A stretch of DNA of 33,505 bases from an uncultured Pirellulaceae bacterium (lineage in GTDB: Bacteria > Planctomycetota > Planctomycetia > Pirellulales > Pirellulaceae). The stretch's first letter is position 1. Each line of letters opens with the position of its first letter. The stretch covers positions 1 through 33,505 of the forward strand of contig CALLUY010000098.1 of NCBI GenBank assembly GCA_938010615.1, given 5' to 3'. Positions 16,004-27,700 of the stretch are shown in pieces. The position numbers were made by a program, and so were the translations under genes. The notes under the pieces are model-generated. The model was given only the letters and a program-made list of their open reading frames with translations, was not told the origin of the DNA and made no database searches.

Positions 16004-17185
16004 ATGTTTTCTTTCGCAACGGCAATATTGGTACTACTTTCGATCATCGTTCTGATTCCAGTAATGACTTTTTCGCTACAGTGCTTTCTTTCGTTTCTGC
16101 CAAGACGGAAAAGCAAAATTGATCGAGACAACCTTCCTCGGCTGGCAGTCTTGATCCCGGCTCACAATGAAGAGGCAATCGTTTCGGGAATCTTGAAAGA
16201 TGTAAAAAGTCAAGCTCAAGAGAACGATCGCGTTATCGTCATTGCTGACAACTGTGAAGATGCGACTGCCTCCGTTGCCAGAGAGCATGGAGCCGAAGCT
16301 TTCGAAAGAACGGACTTGTCCGATCGAGGGAAGGCATATGCGCTTCGATTTGCGCTCGAAAAACTCGAAGCAGATCCGCCAGAGGTGGTGATCGTTGTTG
16401 ATGCAGATTGTCGAATCTCGTCGGATGCTCTGGCCTATCTGTCTTACAATGCTGCAACGCAGGATCGGCCGATTCAGGGCTCGTACATTTTTGGAGAACA
16501 CAAGGAAGGCGTGGCGAGCAACAATGCTTCTTCGTTCACGCTTTGGTTCAAGAATCACATTCGACCGCTGGGGTCTCTGCGTGCAGGCATGCCGTGCCAA
16601 TTGACGGGCAGTGGAATGGCGTTTCCCTGGCACGTTATCCGAAAGGTTGACGTCGCCAACGAATCGCTTGCGGAAGATACGACGCTTGGATTGGAGCTCG
16701 CGTACGCAGGCCATCCTCCTTCGTTTTGCCCGGAAGCACGAATTGATGGGCATGTTCCCAAAGAATGGGGCACGCTGGTCCAACAACGACGCCGTTGGGA
16801 GCAAGGTTACCTCGAATCGATTTTGTCCAACGCTCCAAAGATGACTTTGAGATCGATCACTTCATTTCGTCCAAGTTTGCTATGGGCTGCAATTGACCTT
16901 TGCATTCCGCCTTTGGCTTTGTTGGGAATTGCTTGGGGGATTTTGGCTCTGCTCGCTTTCGCATTCACGTTGCTTGGAGGCAGTTGGTTTCCTGCGATCC
17001 TGTTGGGTGTTGGAGCCGTCTTCATGGGATGCAGCCTCGTGTTTGGCTGGCTGATTCATTGCCGTGACAAAGTTCCAGCCAAGGCAATACTGGCGATGCC
17101 ATGGTTCTTGGTTCGCAAAGTTGGAATTTATGCGTCCTTGCTGCTAAAAAGAGAGAAAGTCTGGCTCAGGACTGAGCGAGATTGA
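16004..17185 (+). CDS. GT2 processive-type glycosyltransferase (D,D,D,QxxRW)
   Basis: The 393-residue membrane enzyme has an N-terminal helix (about 5-28) and a GT-A catalytic domain starting at I-P-A-H-N-E-E (51). It has A-D-N-C-E-D near 81, D-A-D at 133-135, G-S-G-M-A-F near 202, a catalytic-base E-D at 224-225 and Q-R-R-R-W at 261-265. C-terminal membrane helices lie at about 290-360. These are the motifs of cellulose, hyaluronan and related synthases, although some non-processive family members share them. It has no PilZ domain. The redoxin-GH5 gene begins 32 bases after its stop on the same strand. A synthase followed by a secreted endoglucanase-like protein recalls the BcsA-BcsZ arrangement, so a beta-linked glucan product is a reasonable inference. 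Confidence 0.85.
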   Translation: MFSFATAILVLLSIIVLIPVMTFSLQCFLSFLPRRKSKIDRDNLPRLAVLIPAHNEEAIVSGILKDVKSQAQENDRVIVIADNCEDATASVAREHGAEAFERTDLSDRGKAYALRFALEKLEADPPEVVIVVDADCRISSDALAYLSYNAATQDRPIQGSYIFGEHKEGVASNNASSFTLWFKNHIRPLGSLRAGMPCQLTGSGMAFPWHVIRKVDVANESLAEDTTLGLELAYAGHPPSFCPEARIDGHVPKEWGTLVQQRRRWEQGYLESILSNAPKMTLRSITSFRPSLLWAAIDLCIPPLALLGIAWGILALLAFAFTLLGGSWFPAILLGVGAVFMGCSLVFGWLIHCRDKVPAKAILAMPWFLVRKVGIYASLLLKREKVWLRTERD

Positions 17186-17217
17186 AATCGAGTCGATCCT
17201 CTCCTTCAAGATTTAAG

Positions 17218-18726
17218 ATGATTTTGCGCTTATTGCTCCCGAGCCTGCTTACGACCTTCCTTGCCTTCGCGATTTTGCCATCCATTGCAATCGCCCAGAA
17301 AGAGTCCGGGCCTGACGCGGGTTTTCGCATCAACGATTTCTCACTCCCCGACCAGTCTGGCAAAGTTCGAAAGTTGAGTGATCTGCTGGCCGAAGGACCG
17401 ATCGCACTGGTCGTCCTCCGTTCTGCCGGCTGGTGACGCCTTGGCAAAGATCAGCTGGTTCAGCTGCAAAGTGAATTGGAATCCATCGAGGCGTCTGGGC
17501 TAAAGCTCGTCACGCTAAGCTACGACAAGGCTAACGTTTTAAAAGACTTTGCTTCGTTGAAAGGAATTCAGTTTCCACTTCTGGCTGATCCCGAGAGCAA
17601 GGTGATTGAGCAGTTGGGGATCGTGAACACCACTCGAAAAAAAGACACTCTGAGACACAGGGTCGCATACCCGCTCACCATTTTGATCAACCGGGACAGC
17701 ACCGTCGCTGGTGTTGTCAAAAGTGATTCAAAGACATCATTTCACGACTCACAGCAGTTGATCGACGCATGGTCTCAAGTGAAACCGGCGGGCCTAAAGA
17801 AAAATCAGATGAGCTTCATCAAGGTTTTCCAAAACCGGTTTGTCGATGAAGACGGAACGCAGATCACCTTCAAAGGGTTGGCGATTTCGGACCCGGACAA
17901 AATTGTTAGTGACGGCCGCTGGAGCAAGCAGCACTTTGAAGTCATCAAAAGCTGGGGCGCGAATCTGGTCAGGATTCCGGTGCATCCGCAATGCATGAGA
18001 AAACGCGGACGTGAAAACTATCTGAAGTTACTGGACGAAGCGGTCAAGTGGTGCGGTGAACTAGAAATTTATGTCATCATCGACTGGCACAGCATTGGCA
18101 ACTTGAGGACAGAAAAGTTCGAGGCGGATCGATATAGAACGAGCCTGAAAGAAACGCTCTGGTTTTGGGAAGCGATTTCAAAACGTTTTGCGGGCAATCC
18201 GACAGTCGCCTTTTACGAAATTTTCAATGAACCGTCGATCAACAATGGCAAATTCGGACAGTGCTCTTGGCAGCAATGGAAATCAATCGTTGAACGGTGC
18301 GTCGACGTGATCTACGCCAATGATGAAAATGTCATTCCCTTGGTCGCCGGATTTAACTGGGCTTACGATTTGCGTGAAGTCAAAAACGCTCCCATCGATA
18401 GACGGGGCGTAGCGTACGTCGCTCATCCCTATCCGGGAAAGAGTCGTCCGCCGAGAGAACAGCATTGGGAAGAACATTTTGGTTTCCTATCAGACCGCTT
18501 TCCTGTGATCGTATCCGAAATGGGCTACTCCCTGAAAGGCGATCACGAGCACTTCATTGACGACGGAACCTTTCGAAACGCAATTCTCAAATACCTCGAC
18601 AAGAAGAAGATTTCATGGTGTGTTTGGGTTTTCGACCCTGACTGGTCACCCGCGTTGATCAAGAGCTACGGGTATAAGCCGTCTCATTCGGGAGCTTTCT
18701 TCAGGGATGCAATGCTTGCCAAGTAG
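17218..18726 (+). CDS. Candidate selenoprotein: secreted redoxin-GH5 cellulase fusion
   Basis: One frame, interrupted only by TGA at 17434-17436, encodes 502 residues if the TGA is read as selenocysteine. Residues 1-26 are a signal peptide ending A-I-A. Residues about 34-190 form an AhpC/TSA-like redoxin: F-S-L-P-D-Q-S-G-K-V, V-L-R-S-A-G-W, then U73, R-L-G-K-D-Q-L-V-Q-L-Q, later F-P-L-L-A-D-P and A-Y-P-L-T. Relatives have W-C-x-x-C here, so the TGA replaces the catalytic Cys and Gly replaces the second Cys. Residues about 205-502 are a GH5 domain with D-W-H-S, acid/base E338 in N-E-P and nucleophile E434 in V-S-E-M-G. The ATG at 17218 is preferred over an in-frame TTG at 17182, which would delay the signal peptide. 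The GT2 gene upstream suggests work on a nascent glycan. The alternative is a pseudogene with a nonsense mutation, in which case the GH5 part might start at 17809. Confidence 0.75.
17434..17436 (+). other. In-frame TGA, candidate selenocysteine codon
   Basis: The TGA directly follows the TGG of S-A-G-W and is followed in the same frame by R-L-G-K-D-Q-L-V-Q-L-Q. Redoxins of this type read S-A-x-W-C-P-x-C-x-x-Q-L-V-x-L-Q, so the TGA aligns with the peroxidatic or redox-active cysteine. Coding similarity to one fold continues on both sides without a shift. Confidence 0.75.
17437..17466 (+). promoter_or_regulatory. Candidate bacterial SECIS hairpin
   Basis: CAGCTG at 17452-17457 pairs perfectly with CAGCTG at 17461-17466 across a three-base loop, GTT. 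The loop starts 21 bases after the TGA and its first base is G. Both agree with the known bacterial SECIS pattern: a short upper stem, a G among the first two loop bases, and about 16-37 bases from UGA to the loop. Caution: CAG CTG GTT CAG CTG also simply encodes Q-L-V-Q-L, a conserved redoxin segment, so the palindrome may be partly coincidental. Confidence 0.55.
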
Positions 18727-18799
18727 CGAACAGCTCGACAGTCTAAGTTTTGCCTGCGTCGTGCGTTCTCCGTGAATTGAATTCAACGAGATCAGACAC

Positions 18800-21700
18800 A
18801 TGCATTCGGCGGACCTGGATGCAGACGGCGATGCAGACATTGTCGTGACCAGTGGCGACGCGATCACGGTTTTGGATAACCAGAGAACACAGCTTCAAAC
18901 GCCACCGACGATCGGCAATGGCTCCTTTGGGCAAGGATTGACCGGATGGAATACCGAGATTGTTGGCCATCAATCAAATGAGCAGGCGGGAAGCGTAATC
19001 GCGCAGTCTGGTTTTGCGCAGTTGGTGGAAAACGAATCGTTTCTCGTTTCCGCAAATCAGGACATTGTGATTCCAGCGAATCCGCAGACGATCGAAGTTG
19101 ATCTTCTGTCAATCGGCCTAGAGGATCCGGCTGGCGGCATTCCTGACGCATTTGAGATTTCGATTCTGGATGCCGACGGTAATTCGCTGCTGCCGACCTT
19201 CCGACCTGACGCGACTTCGGTCTTCAACGTCAACCCTGGCGATGAAGTGTCGCTGGCTACCGGAGTCACCTTTGATGGAACGACCGTTTCGATCGATATT
19301 TCATCGATCCCCGAAGGAACTGAAGCGACGCTTTACCTTGACTTGATCGGTAACGGGCCCGGCAATGGCTCGACCGTGACGTTCGATAACGTTCGCGTTA
19401 CACCAGAAGACGAATTCGATAGCGAACTGACACCCACCACTTTGGAAGGCCCGTTTGTCAATGCGGACCAGACGGTGATCGACGACGTCGACGGTGATGG
19501 GCGTCTTGACATCTCCGCGATTGAAACAGCAGGAAACACGCTTCTGGTTTTCAACGGGCAGGCCGACGGTTCGTATGATCGTGAAGAGATCGACTTGAGT
19601 TCGCTCGGCGACGGATTCGTTTCGCTTGACGCGGCCCCGTTGACCGCAGGTGACGGCGTTAGCGATCTGGTCGTGCTCGCTGACGGCACCAACGTTGCCA
19701 TTTCGCCTCTAGTTGGAGACGAAACGCCACCCAACGCGGAATTGGTAAGTCCCGTTGCAAACATGACCAACACGGGCGACTTGTCGCGGATCGATATTCG
19801 ATTCGACGAACCGATGCGGAACCTTGGTGATAACGACTCGATGTCGGTCACCAACCCGGACAACTACACCGTGACTTTCAACGGTGCTGACGGTGTCGCA
19901 GGAACAGCGGATGATCAAACGTTGGGTGTCGTTGGCATCAGCTACGAACCGCTGACCGGTTTGGTGTCGCTGGATATTGATCCGGCTTCAACGCCGTTGG
20001 AAGACGGAGTCTATGTTGTCACGCTCAACAGTCTGAATCTGAAAGATCGCAGCGACAACGTGCTCAATGACGGCGCGCCGGTAACTTTCGAGTTCACGAT
20101 GAACAGCGAAGGGCCAGTGATCGCGCCGATCGATCCGCTGACGGGAACCGAAGGCAGTATCATCGATCTGTTCGCAGATTTTACGGACGCTGGAGGAGCG
20201 ATTCCCTACGATGCATCCATTGATTGGGGCGATGGTTCAGTCACCGAACTGAACATGGTCGACTTTGCTGCTGGCGAGGGCATGTTGGCTGCGAACCACA
20301 TTTACGCTGACAACGGTACTTACAACATCACGCTTACGGTCGAGGACGCGCTCGGCGTCACGACTCAGGCATTCACGACAGCAACGATTGAGAATGATGT
20401 GCCTGTCGCGACACCGTTGGTTTCTACAGTCGACGCGGTTCGCAACGTTCCATTGACAATCGATTTTGGTGACTTTGTTGACGCTGGCTTCAACAATATC
20501 AACACCGGCACCACGGAGTCTTTCACTGCCTTAATCGAGTGGGGCGATGGAAGTTCGTCAGCCGGAGTTGTTGATGTGACGATGGGCATGCCAGGAACGC
20601 CGACAACTGGCACGATTTCTGGCGAGCACACATGGTCTCAGGAAGGTCAGTACACCGTAACGGTAACGATCGCCGACGACGACGGAGGAGAAGACTCATT
20701 CGATGTCCTGGTCAATGTTGAAAATGATGCGCCCGAGTTCACTTCTGTAGGCACGGTTGTTGGCAACGAAGGTCAAACAGTCACACTGGTTGCCAATTTC
20801 GAAGACCAGGGACCAGATGATGGTACTTACACATCCGACATTGATTGGGGCGACGGCACATCTTCGACAGGAACAGTTACGTTTGCTGGAGGGTCGGGAA
20901 CGGTCACCGCAGAGCACGTTTACGGCGACAATGGCACGTGGCAAATCGCAATTGAATTGACCGATCAGGATGGAAACGAAACGCTTGGCAACACTCAGGC
21001 ATTGATCGGGAACATCGCTCCAACCATTGATTCGGTCGCGAACCAAACAATCGATGTAACAGAAGCGGTTTCAGTTCCGACCATCGGATTTACTGATCCT
21101 GGGATCGACGTTACCGGCCTGTCGAGCGAGTCGTTTGAGGTTGATGTTGAATGGGGTGATGGGAGCACCGACAGCAACGTGCCTTTTGTGCTCGATCAAA
21201 CCTCGGGGCAAAGCGAAGGATCAATTTCGGGACTGAGCCACAACTATGGCTCGCCGGGAGTTTATCCCGTGACGGTGACCGTCCGCGACGATGACAATGG
21301 AGTTGTCTCAACTTCCTTCACGGTGACGGTCAATGATGTTGCTCCGACGATCGATGCAATTTCTCCGATTTCATCTGATGAAGGTTCCGTCGTCGACTTG
21401 GTCGCGTCTTTCACCGATGGTCGCGTCGGACAGTCATACTCTGCGAGCGTTGAGTGGGGAGATGGCTCGAGTTCTGCCGCCACGGTTGTCTTTGCTAACG
21501 GCGTTGGCGAAATCACTTCGCAGCACGTTTATGCCGACAACGGCAACTACCCAGTTGAAATCACATTGCTTGATGGCGCCAATACGGTTGTCGCCACCAC
21601 GACTGCCATTGTTTCCAATGTATCGCCTGAATTCCTCACCCAGCCTTCGGACACAACGATCGATGTGGGCGACACGCTGCTGATCGAAGATGTCGAGTTT

Positions 21701-24700
21701 TCAGACCCGGGATTCACAGCCGCCAACTCAGCTGAAACGTTCGACGCGACGATCGACTGGGGCGATGGAGGAAGTTCAGTCGGCACAATCACGGTGACGG
21801 CAGGCGATGAGGGTCAGCTGACGCTGGGGTTGATTGATGCGTCCTACACTTTCGGGAGTGTGGGTGTTTACGAAGCCACCATTACGCTTTCCGATGACGA
21901 TGGAGGAACTGCAGCGATTTCGTTCGACGTGGAAGTCGTTGGTGAGCCTGCTGGCGGCAAGACAGGTTCGACTCGATTCTTTGTTGTCGATAAAACGGCC
22001 GACCGCGCGTTCCGTTATGACAATGCGGGTGGATACAACGGAGACTTCGACACGGTCGGCGCAAATAATGCTCGCGGTGCCGCGACGTGGACAACGGGTA
22101 ACCCGCTTTACGTGGTGGACCAGGATCGCCACGTGTACGTTTATGACTCTGACGGTGAAACGTTGCTCGGTTCGTGGAAGGCCGGAACGATCAAAAACCC
22201 TGAAGGAATCGCAACCGATGGATCCAGCATCTGGATCGTGGACAAGGCAAAGAAGACCGTATACTTCTACGAAGATGCGGCGAGCCTGCGATCCGGTTCA
22301 CTCAATCCAACATCCAGCTTTAAGCTTGATAATGACAACAAGAACCCTGCCGGTCTGACAACCGACGGTACACGGCTTTGGGTTGTCGACCAAACGGATG
22401 ATGCGGTCTACATCTACGACCTCAACGGCAACCTTGAAAGCTCATGGGATCTCGACCCTGCCAATCGCAATGCTCGCGGGATCACAATTGATCCGTCGGG
22501 AGGCGACGGCATTTGGGTTGTCGATAAAGTGGACGATGCTGTCTATGCCTACGCCACAGCGACGCCAACCGGAAACTCTCAGGCGGCCACTGGCAGCTTT
22601 GCCCTTCATCCGGATAACCATAATCCGGAAGGCATCGCGGATCCGGTAATCCCAATCAGCTACGACGAGGTCGTGTCGGGAACCATTTCGACAGCTGGAG
22701 AAGTTGTCGAATACACATTTGAAGGCACAGCGGGGGACGAGATATTCTTCGATGCGATTGGCGGACTGTTCAACGTAACGTGGTCAACCACATCACCATC
22801 CGGCGGAGTCCTCTACAACACTCGATCCACAATTGATGCCGGTGCGATTGTTCTTCCAGAGTCTGGCACCTATACACTGACGGTTGGAACTGAAAGTCAG
22901 ACCCAAACTGGAGACTTTGGCTTCCGGCTTTGGGAAGTTCCTGAAAACGCAACTCTTCCTGTTCAGTTGGATACAGTCGTTACAGGGACACGCAGCGTTC
23001 CCGGCGAAGTTCAAACTTTCTCGTTTGAGGGCATGGCTGGCCAAGAAGTTTTCTTCGATGCGATTGGCGGACTGTTCAACGTAACGTGGACAACCACATC
23101 ACCCGGCGGGCCAGTTCTTTATTCCACAAGAACAACCACTGATGCCGCCTCGATTGCATTACCAGAAAATGGCACCTACACCATCACCGTGGGAGCCGCC
23201 AATCAATCACAGATTGGCGATTTTGGCTTCCGGATTTGGGAGGTGCCGCAAAATGTGACTGTGCCGGTGCAACTGGAGACGAATGTATCAGCGACGCGGT
23301 CCGTTCCCGGTGAAATACAGACCTTCTCGTTTGACGCGGTGGCTGGGCAACAAGTCTTCTTTGATGCGATCGGCGGACTGTTCAATGCAACGTGGTCTGC
23401 CACAACACCTGGCGGCGCGACGCTTTTTTCAACCCGAACTACAAGTGACGCCGGAGCGATTGATCTGCCGGAAACGGGCACCTACACCATCACGGTGGGG
23501 GCCGCCAATCAATCACAGACTGGCGACTTTGGGTTCAGGCTTTGGGAAGTCCCGCAAAATGAAACGACACCTATCCAACTGGGTACCGTTGAATCAGAAA
23601 ATCGGACTGTCCCCGGCGAGTTGTTCACCTATTCATTTGATGCCGTGGCTGGGCAGGATGTTTACTTCGATGCAATCAGCGGCCAGTTCAACATGGTATG
23701 GTCGGCCACATCACCAGACGGAACAGTCCTTTTCTCCACCCGAACGACTACCGATGGCGGTAAGATCAATCTTCCAGATACTGGCACCTACACTATTACT
23801 GTTGGCGTCACCAATTCTGCACAATTGGGAGACTTTAGTTTTGCCGTTTGGGACGTTCCGCCCAATGTGACAACTCCAATCGGCCTTGACGAAGTTATCG
23901 TAGGGACGTCATCACCCGCGCAGGTTTCGACTTGGTCGTTCGAAGGAAATGCTGGTGCAAGCGTGTTTTTTGACACGATCTCCGGAAATTCTGCGTTCAA
24001 CTGGTCAATCATATCTCCCAGCGGTGCAACGTTTCTGCAGAGCAACACCTTCGAATCCGTTAGCGCAACTGAACTGCCCGAAACGGGAACCTATTTCGTT
24101 CAGCTCGGGAGTTCGACAAACCTGGCAGCTGGCCAGTTTTCATTCGCCGTTCGAAATTCGAGCCTGTTTTACTACGTGGACTGGACTGAAGCCAATCCAA
24201 CCGCAGGAACAGCATCTGGCGTCATAAACTTGCCGGATGGTTCAACAGTAGATATTGGATTCGAATCGATCAACGAAGATGGATCACCTGGAACGTTCTT
24301 CTTCGCCAACACGGATGGGGGAACCAATTACTGGAACCCGGAAGATCCCTACCTGAGCAGTAGTGTTCCAAATTCGCCGCCAGACTCCGATATCGTCAGT
24401 CTTGTCGGAGGCCAGAACCAGACTTATCGCGTTACGCTCTCGGAGCCGATCAAGGATCCGATCATGGCAGTCCTTAGTTTGGGGAACGATGGAAACACAA
24501 TTCAGTACGACTTCGATACGCCTTTCGAACTCGTCAGCCAGGGATCAGGATATTGGGGTGGTGATGAAACTTCGCTGCAGCAAGTCGGCAACTCACTGAT
24601 TGGAACCGAAGGGCACGGAACGATTCGGTTTACCGGGACCTATGATGAGTTTTCATGGGAAGCTCCGTTCTTTGAGAGCTGGCATGGATTTACGTTTGGC

Positions 24701-27700
24701 ATCCGAACGACCGAGGCACTCGAACCCAACGAGCCCGAAATCGCTGCACTGCCCGACGCGGACGCTACCTTCAACTATTCGGCTACGTCGTTTAACCGTC
24801 AGACTCAAAAGCTGTGCGTCGATTTTTCAGTAACCAACGAAAGTAACGAAGTCCTCGCCAACGGCGCCTACGCGCTCTGGAACAACTTCGATCCAGCCGC
24901 AGTCACAATCGATACGCTCGAATTCATTGATGAATTGGGCTACGTTGAAGTTCTTGATACAGAAATGCCAACGACCGGATTGCTACCGGGCGAGTCTACA
25001 ACGCCAGCGCATCTGGTAATCGACAATCCAAATCGTGATCGATTCAGCTTCGTTGATGAGGTTGCAATTGAGTTGAACCGCTCGCCTTCGTTTGTTTCGA
25101 CACCAACCACTTCAATCGAAGCCAATTCTGAAGTTTATGTCTACGGAGCGCAAGCGAACGATCTTGATGGGGACCAACTCACATACGCCCTTTTGGAATC
25201 TCCAGCCGACATGTCGATCGATGTTGTTTCTGGCGATATTGAATGGACGCCCGACCAGAATGACTTGGGAGTTCATCGGGTAACGCTTCGAGTCTCCGAC
25301 GGGCGAGGAGGGTTTGACGAACAAAGCTTCGACATTGTGGTGACGGGCGACAACATCAACCGTCCGCCTCAAATCGTTAGCAATCCGTCAACTTATGTCG
25401 AAATGGACAATGCTTTTGCGTATCTGGTTGATGCCGAAGACGCAGATTCGGATGTACTTACATATTCATTGCTCGACGCACCTGATGGAATGACCATCGA
25501 TTCAACCACAGGTGAGATTTCCTGGCTTCCGTTGGCGGCTGCTGTGGGATTGAACAACGTTGCGGTGCTCGTTGAAGACGGCAACGGAGGAGTCGACACA
25601 CAGAACTTCGAAGTTGAAGTTGGCACCGATGGTGCGGCTTCGATTAGTGGAACCAAGACGACGGCCCTTCTTTCAAGAGAGAGAATATTCGTTGGCCACG
25701 ATATCAATACTTTGGCAAGTCAATTTGGCGGAACGCAAGAGCAGGAGTTTGCCGTCAACCTGGCCAACTGGCTGACGAACGATACAAGCGGATCACTGTT
25801 GTTGATTCAGTCAGCAACCGATTCCTTCAGGAACTACAATCCCAATGTTGTCACAGCCCTGGAAGATGCTGGCTTTTCGGTTACGATCACTTTGGATGTT
25901 GATCAATCGCTTGCCGACCTTCAAGCTTACGACGCTGTTTTCACTGGTATCAGCTTCCCAGTCCCTCAAGTTGTCGATAACCAGGCACTTATCGACTACG
26001 TAGAAAGTGGTGGCGGTGTTTATCTGTTTGGTGGCATTCTTAATCTGAGTGATGCTGCGGTTGAGGCCGCGGCCTGGGATCCGTTCCTTAATCACTTTGG
26101 CTTGGCCTTTGATCCGACTGGCTACAACGGTTTTGGAACTGTTCCGGTCGACTCAAGTCACCCAGTACTCGACGGCATCACTTCACTGCGATCCGGTTTT
26201 GGAAGCCGCCTGATCGACCTTGAACCCAACAACGCTGCCAACGAAATTTTGGTGACAGCACAAGGTGTTGACCTGTACGCCGTCTATGAAACCAGCACTC
26301 AAATCGGCGGACTGTTAACGGAAGGCTGGAGCGTCTATCTGGACCTGAATGAAAACGGAGTTCGCGACCCTTCCGAGCCAGCGACGCTGACAGACGTCAA
26401 CGGATCGTACACGTTTGATAACCTCAAACCCGGGACCTATGTTGTTGCTGAGGAACTTGCCTCAGGTTGGGACGCACTCAATCCATCTTCAGGGCAACAG
26501 GCGATTACCGTAGCACCTGGTGAAGTTCGAACCGATGTTGACTTTGTAAACGCGACCAACGGCATCAATCAGAATTTGCCACCAAGGTTCATTAGTTCTC
26601 CAGAAACTTCAGCCAACGCGAACAGCATTTACGTTTACGATGCTGAAGTCTTCGATGCTGAAAGTGACGATGTCACATTCTCTCTGGTGAATGCTCCTTC
26701 GAGCGCGACGATCAACTCACAAACCGGAGTGGTCACATGGGTTCCAGCGGACGTGAATGTCGGCAATCAATGGGAGTTCCTCATTGAAGCCATTGATGCA
26801 ACTGGCAATACGCAACAGCAAGCCTTTGCGGTGGATGTCCAGGCTGGGGCAAGCGGCCCCGTGTTTGTGACTTCACCTGTTCGTATCGCTGTCCTTGATG
26901 AAGCCTACCAATACAATGCGATTGCCGAAGACCCAGACGGAGATTCCGTTTACTATCGACTGATTGACGGCCCGACTGGTATGACGATCGATTCGGCGAC
27001 CGGTGAAATAGCATGGACGCCGACAGCCGCAGATGAGGGTGTTGAATTTACGATTCAACTGGAAGCCATCGACGCTACTGGAAGGCGCGGTTTCCAGGCT
27101 TACACATTGCTTGCCCGCAGTTCCAATCAAGCCCCGATCTTTGTTTCGACTCCTGAGGAATCTGTTTCGCCAGGCGTGACCTATCGCTATCAAGCGGACG
27201 CCAATGATCTCGATGGAGATCAGGTTACCTACGCTCTTGAGCAATCTGCTCCAGAAATGACCATTGCCGGAAATGGATTGATCACTTACAGGCCAACCGA
27301 CGCCAACCTGGGCCAGAGCTTTGACATTCGCATCGTTGCAACGGATGAGTTTGGTCTGTCAACTGCCCAGGAGTTCACGCTTTCGGTCGAGCCCGATTCT
27401 CAAGCTCCTGACGTTGATATCCTGTTCAGCAACAGCGTGATCGTACCCGGTGACACAGTGACGATCCAGGTCAATGCGACTGACGAGCTTGGCGTCGAAA
27501 GCATCGCAGCTACGATCGATGGAGTCGCCGTCACGCTCGACGCGGCCAATCAGTTTACCTACACGGCAACGGAATCAGGACTGCCAGTTGTCGTCGCAAC
27601 GGCCACCGATGCGGCAGGCAATGTTGGCACAGCCGAACGCAAACTTCGCGTAGTTGATCCTGATGATGTTGAAGGACCATTTGTCCAAATCAATAGTCCG

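Noticed and set aside
15823..16122. 99-residue plus-strand ORF before the GT2 gene
   Set aside because: It runs into the GT2 coding region in another frame and has no domain, signal peptide or ribosome-binding site.
17434..17436. Frameshift or sequencing error splitting the redoxin from GH5
   Set aside because: The frame is the same on both sides of the TGA and only one codon is affected, so a frameshift is excluded. A base error cannot be excluded, but its placement on the catalytic codon favours recoding.
19333..19863. Long antisense ORFs within the giant gene (also at 27575-28660)
   Set aside because: These are mirror frames of a highly biased coding sequence; no motif or start signal supports them.
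22667..24154. CRISPR-like spacing of repeats
   Set aside because: The repeats are 306-base in-frame protein modules without short direct repeats and unique spacers.
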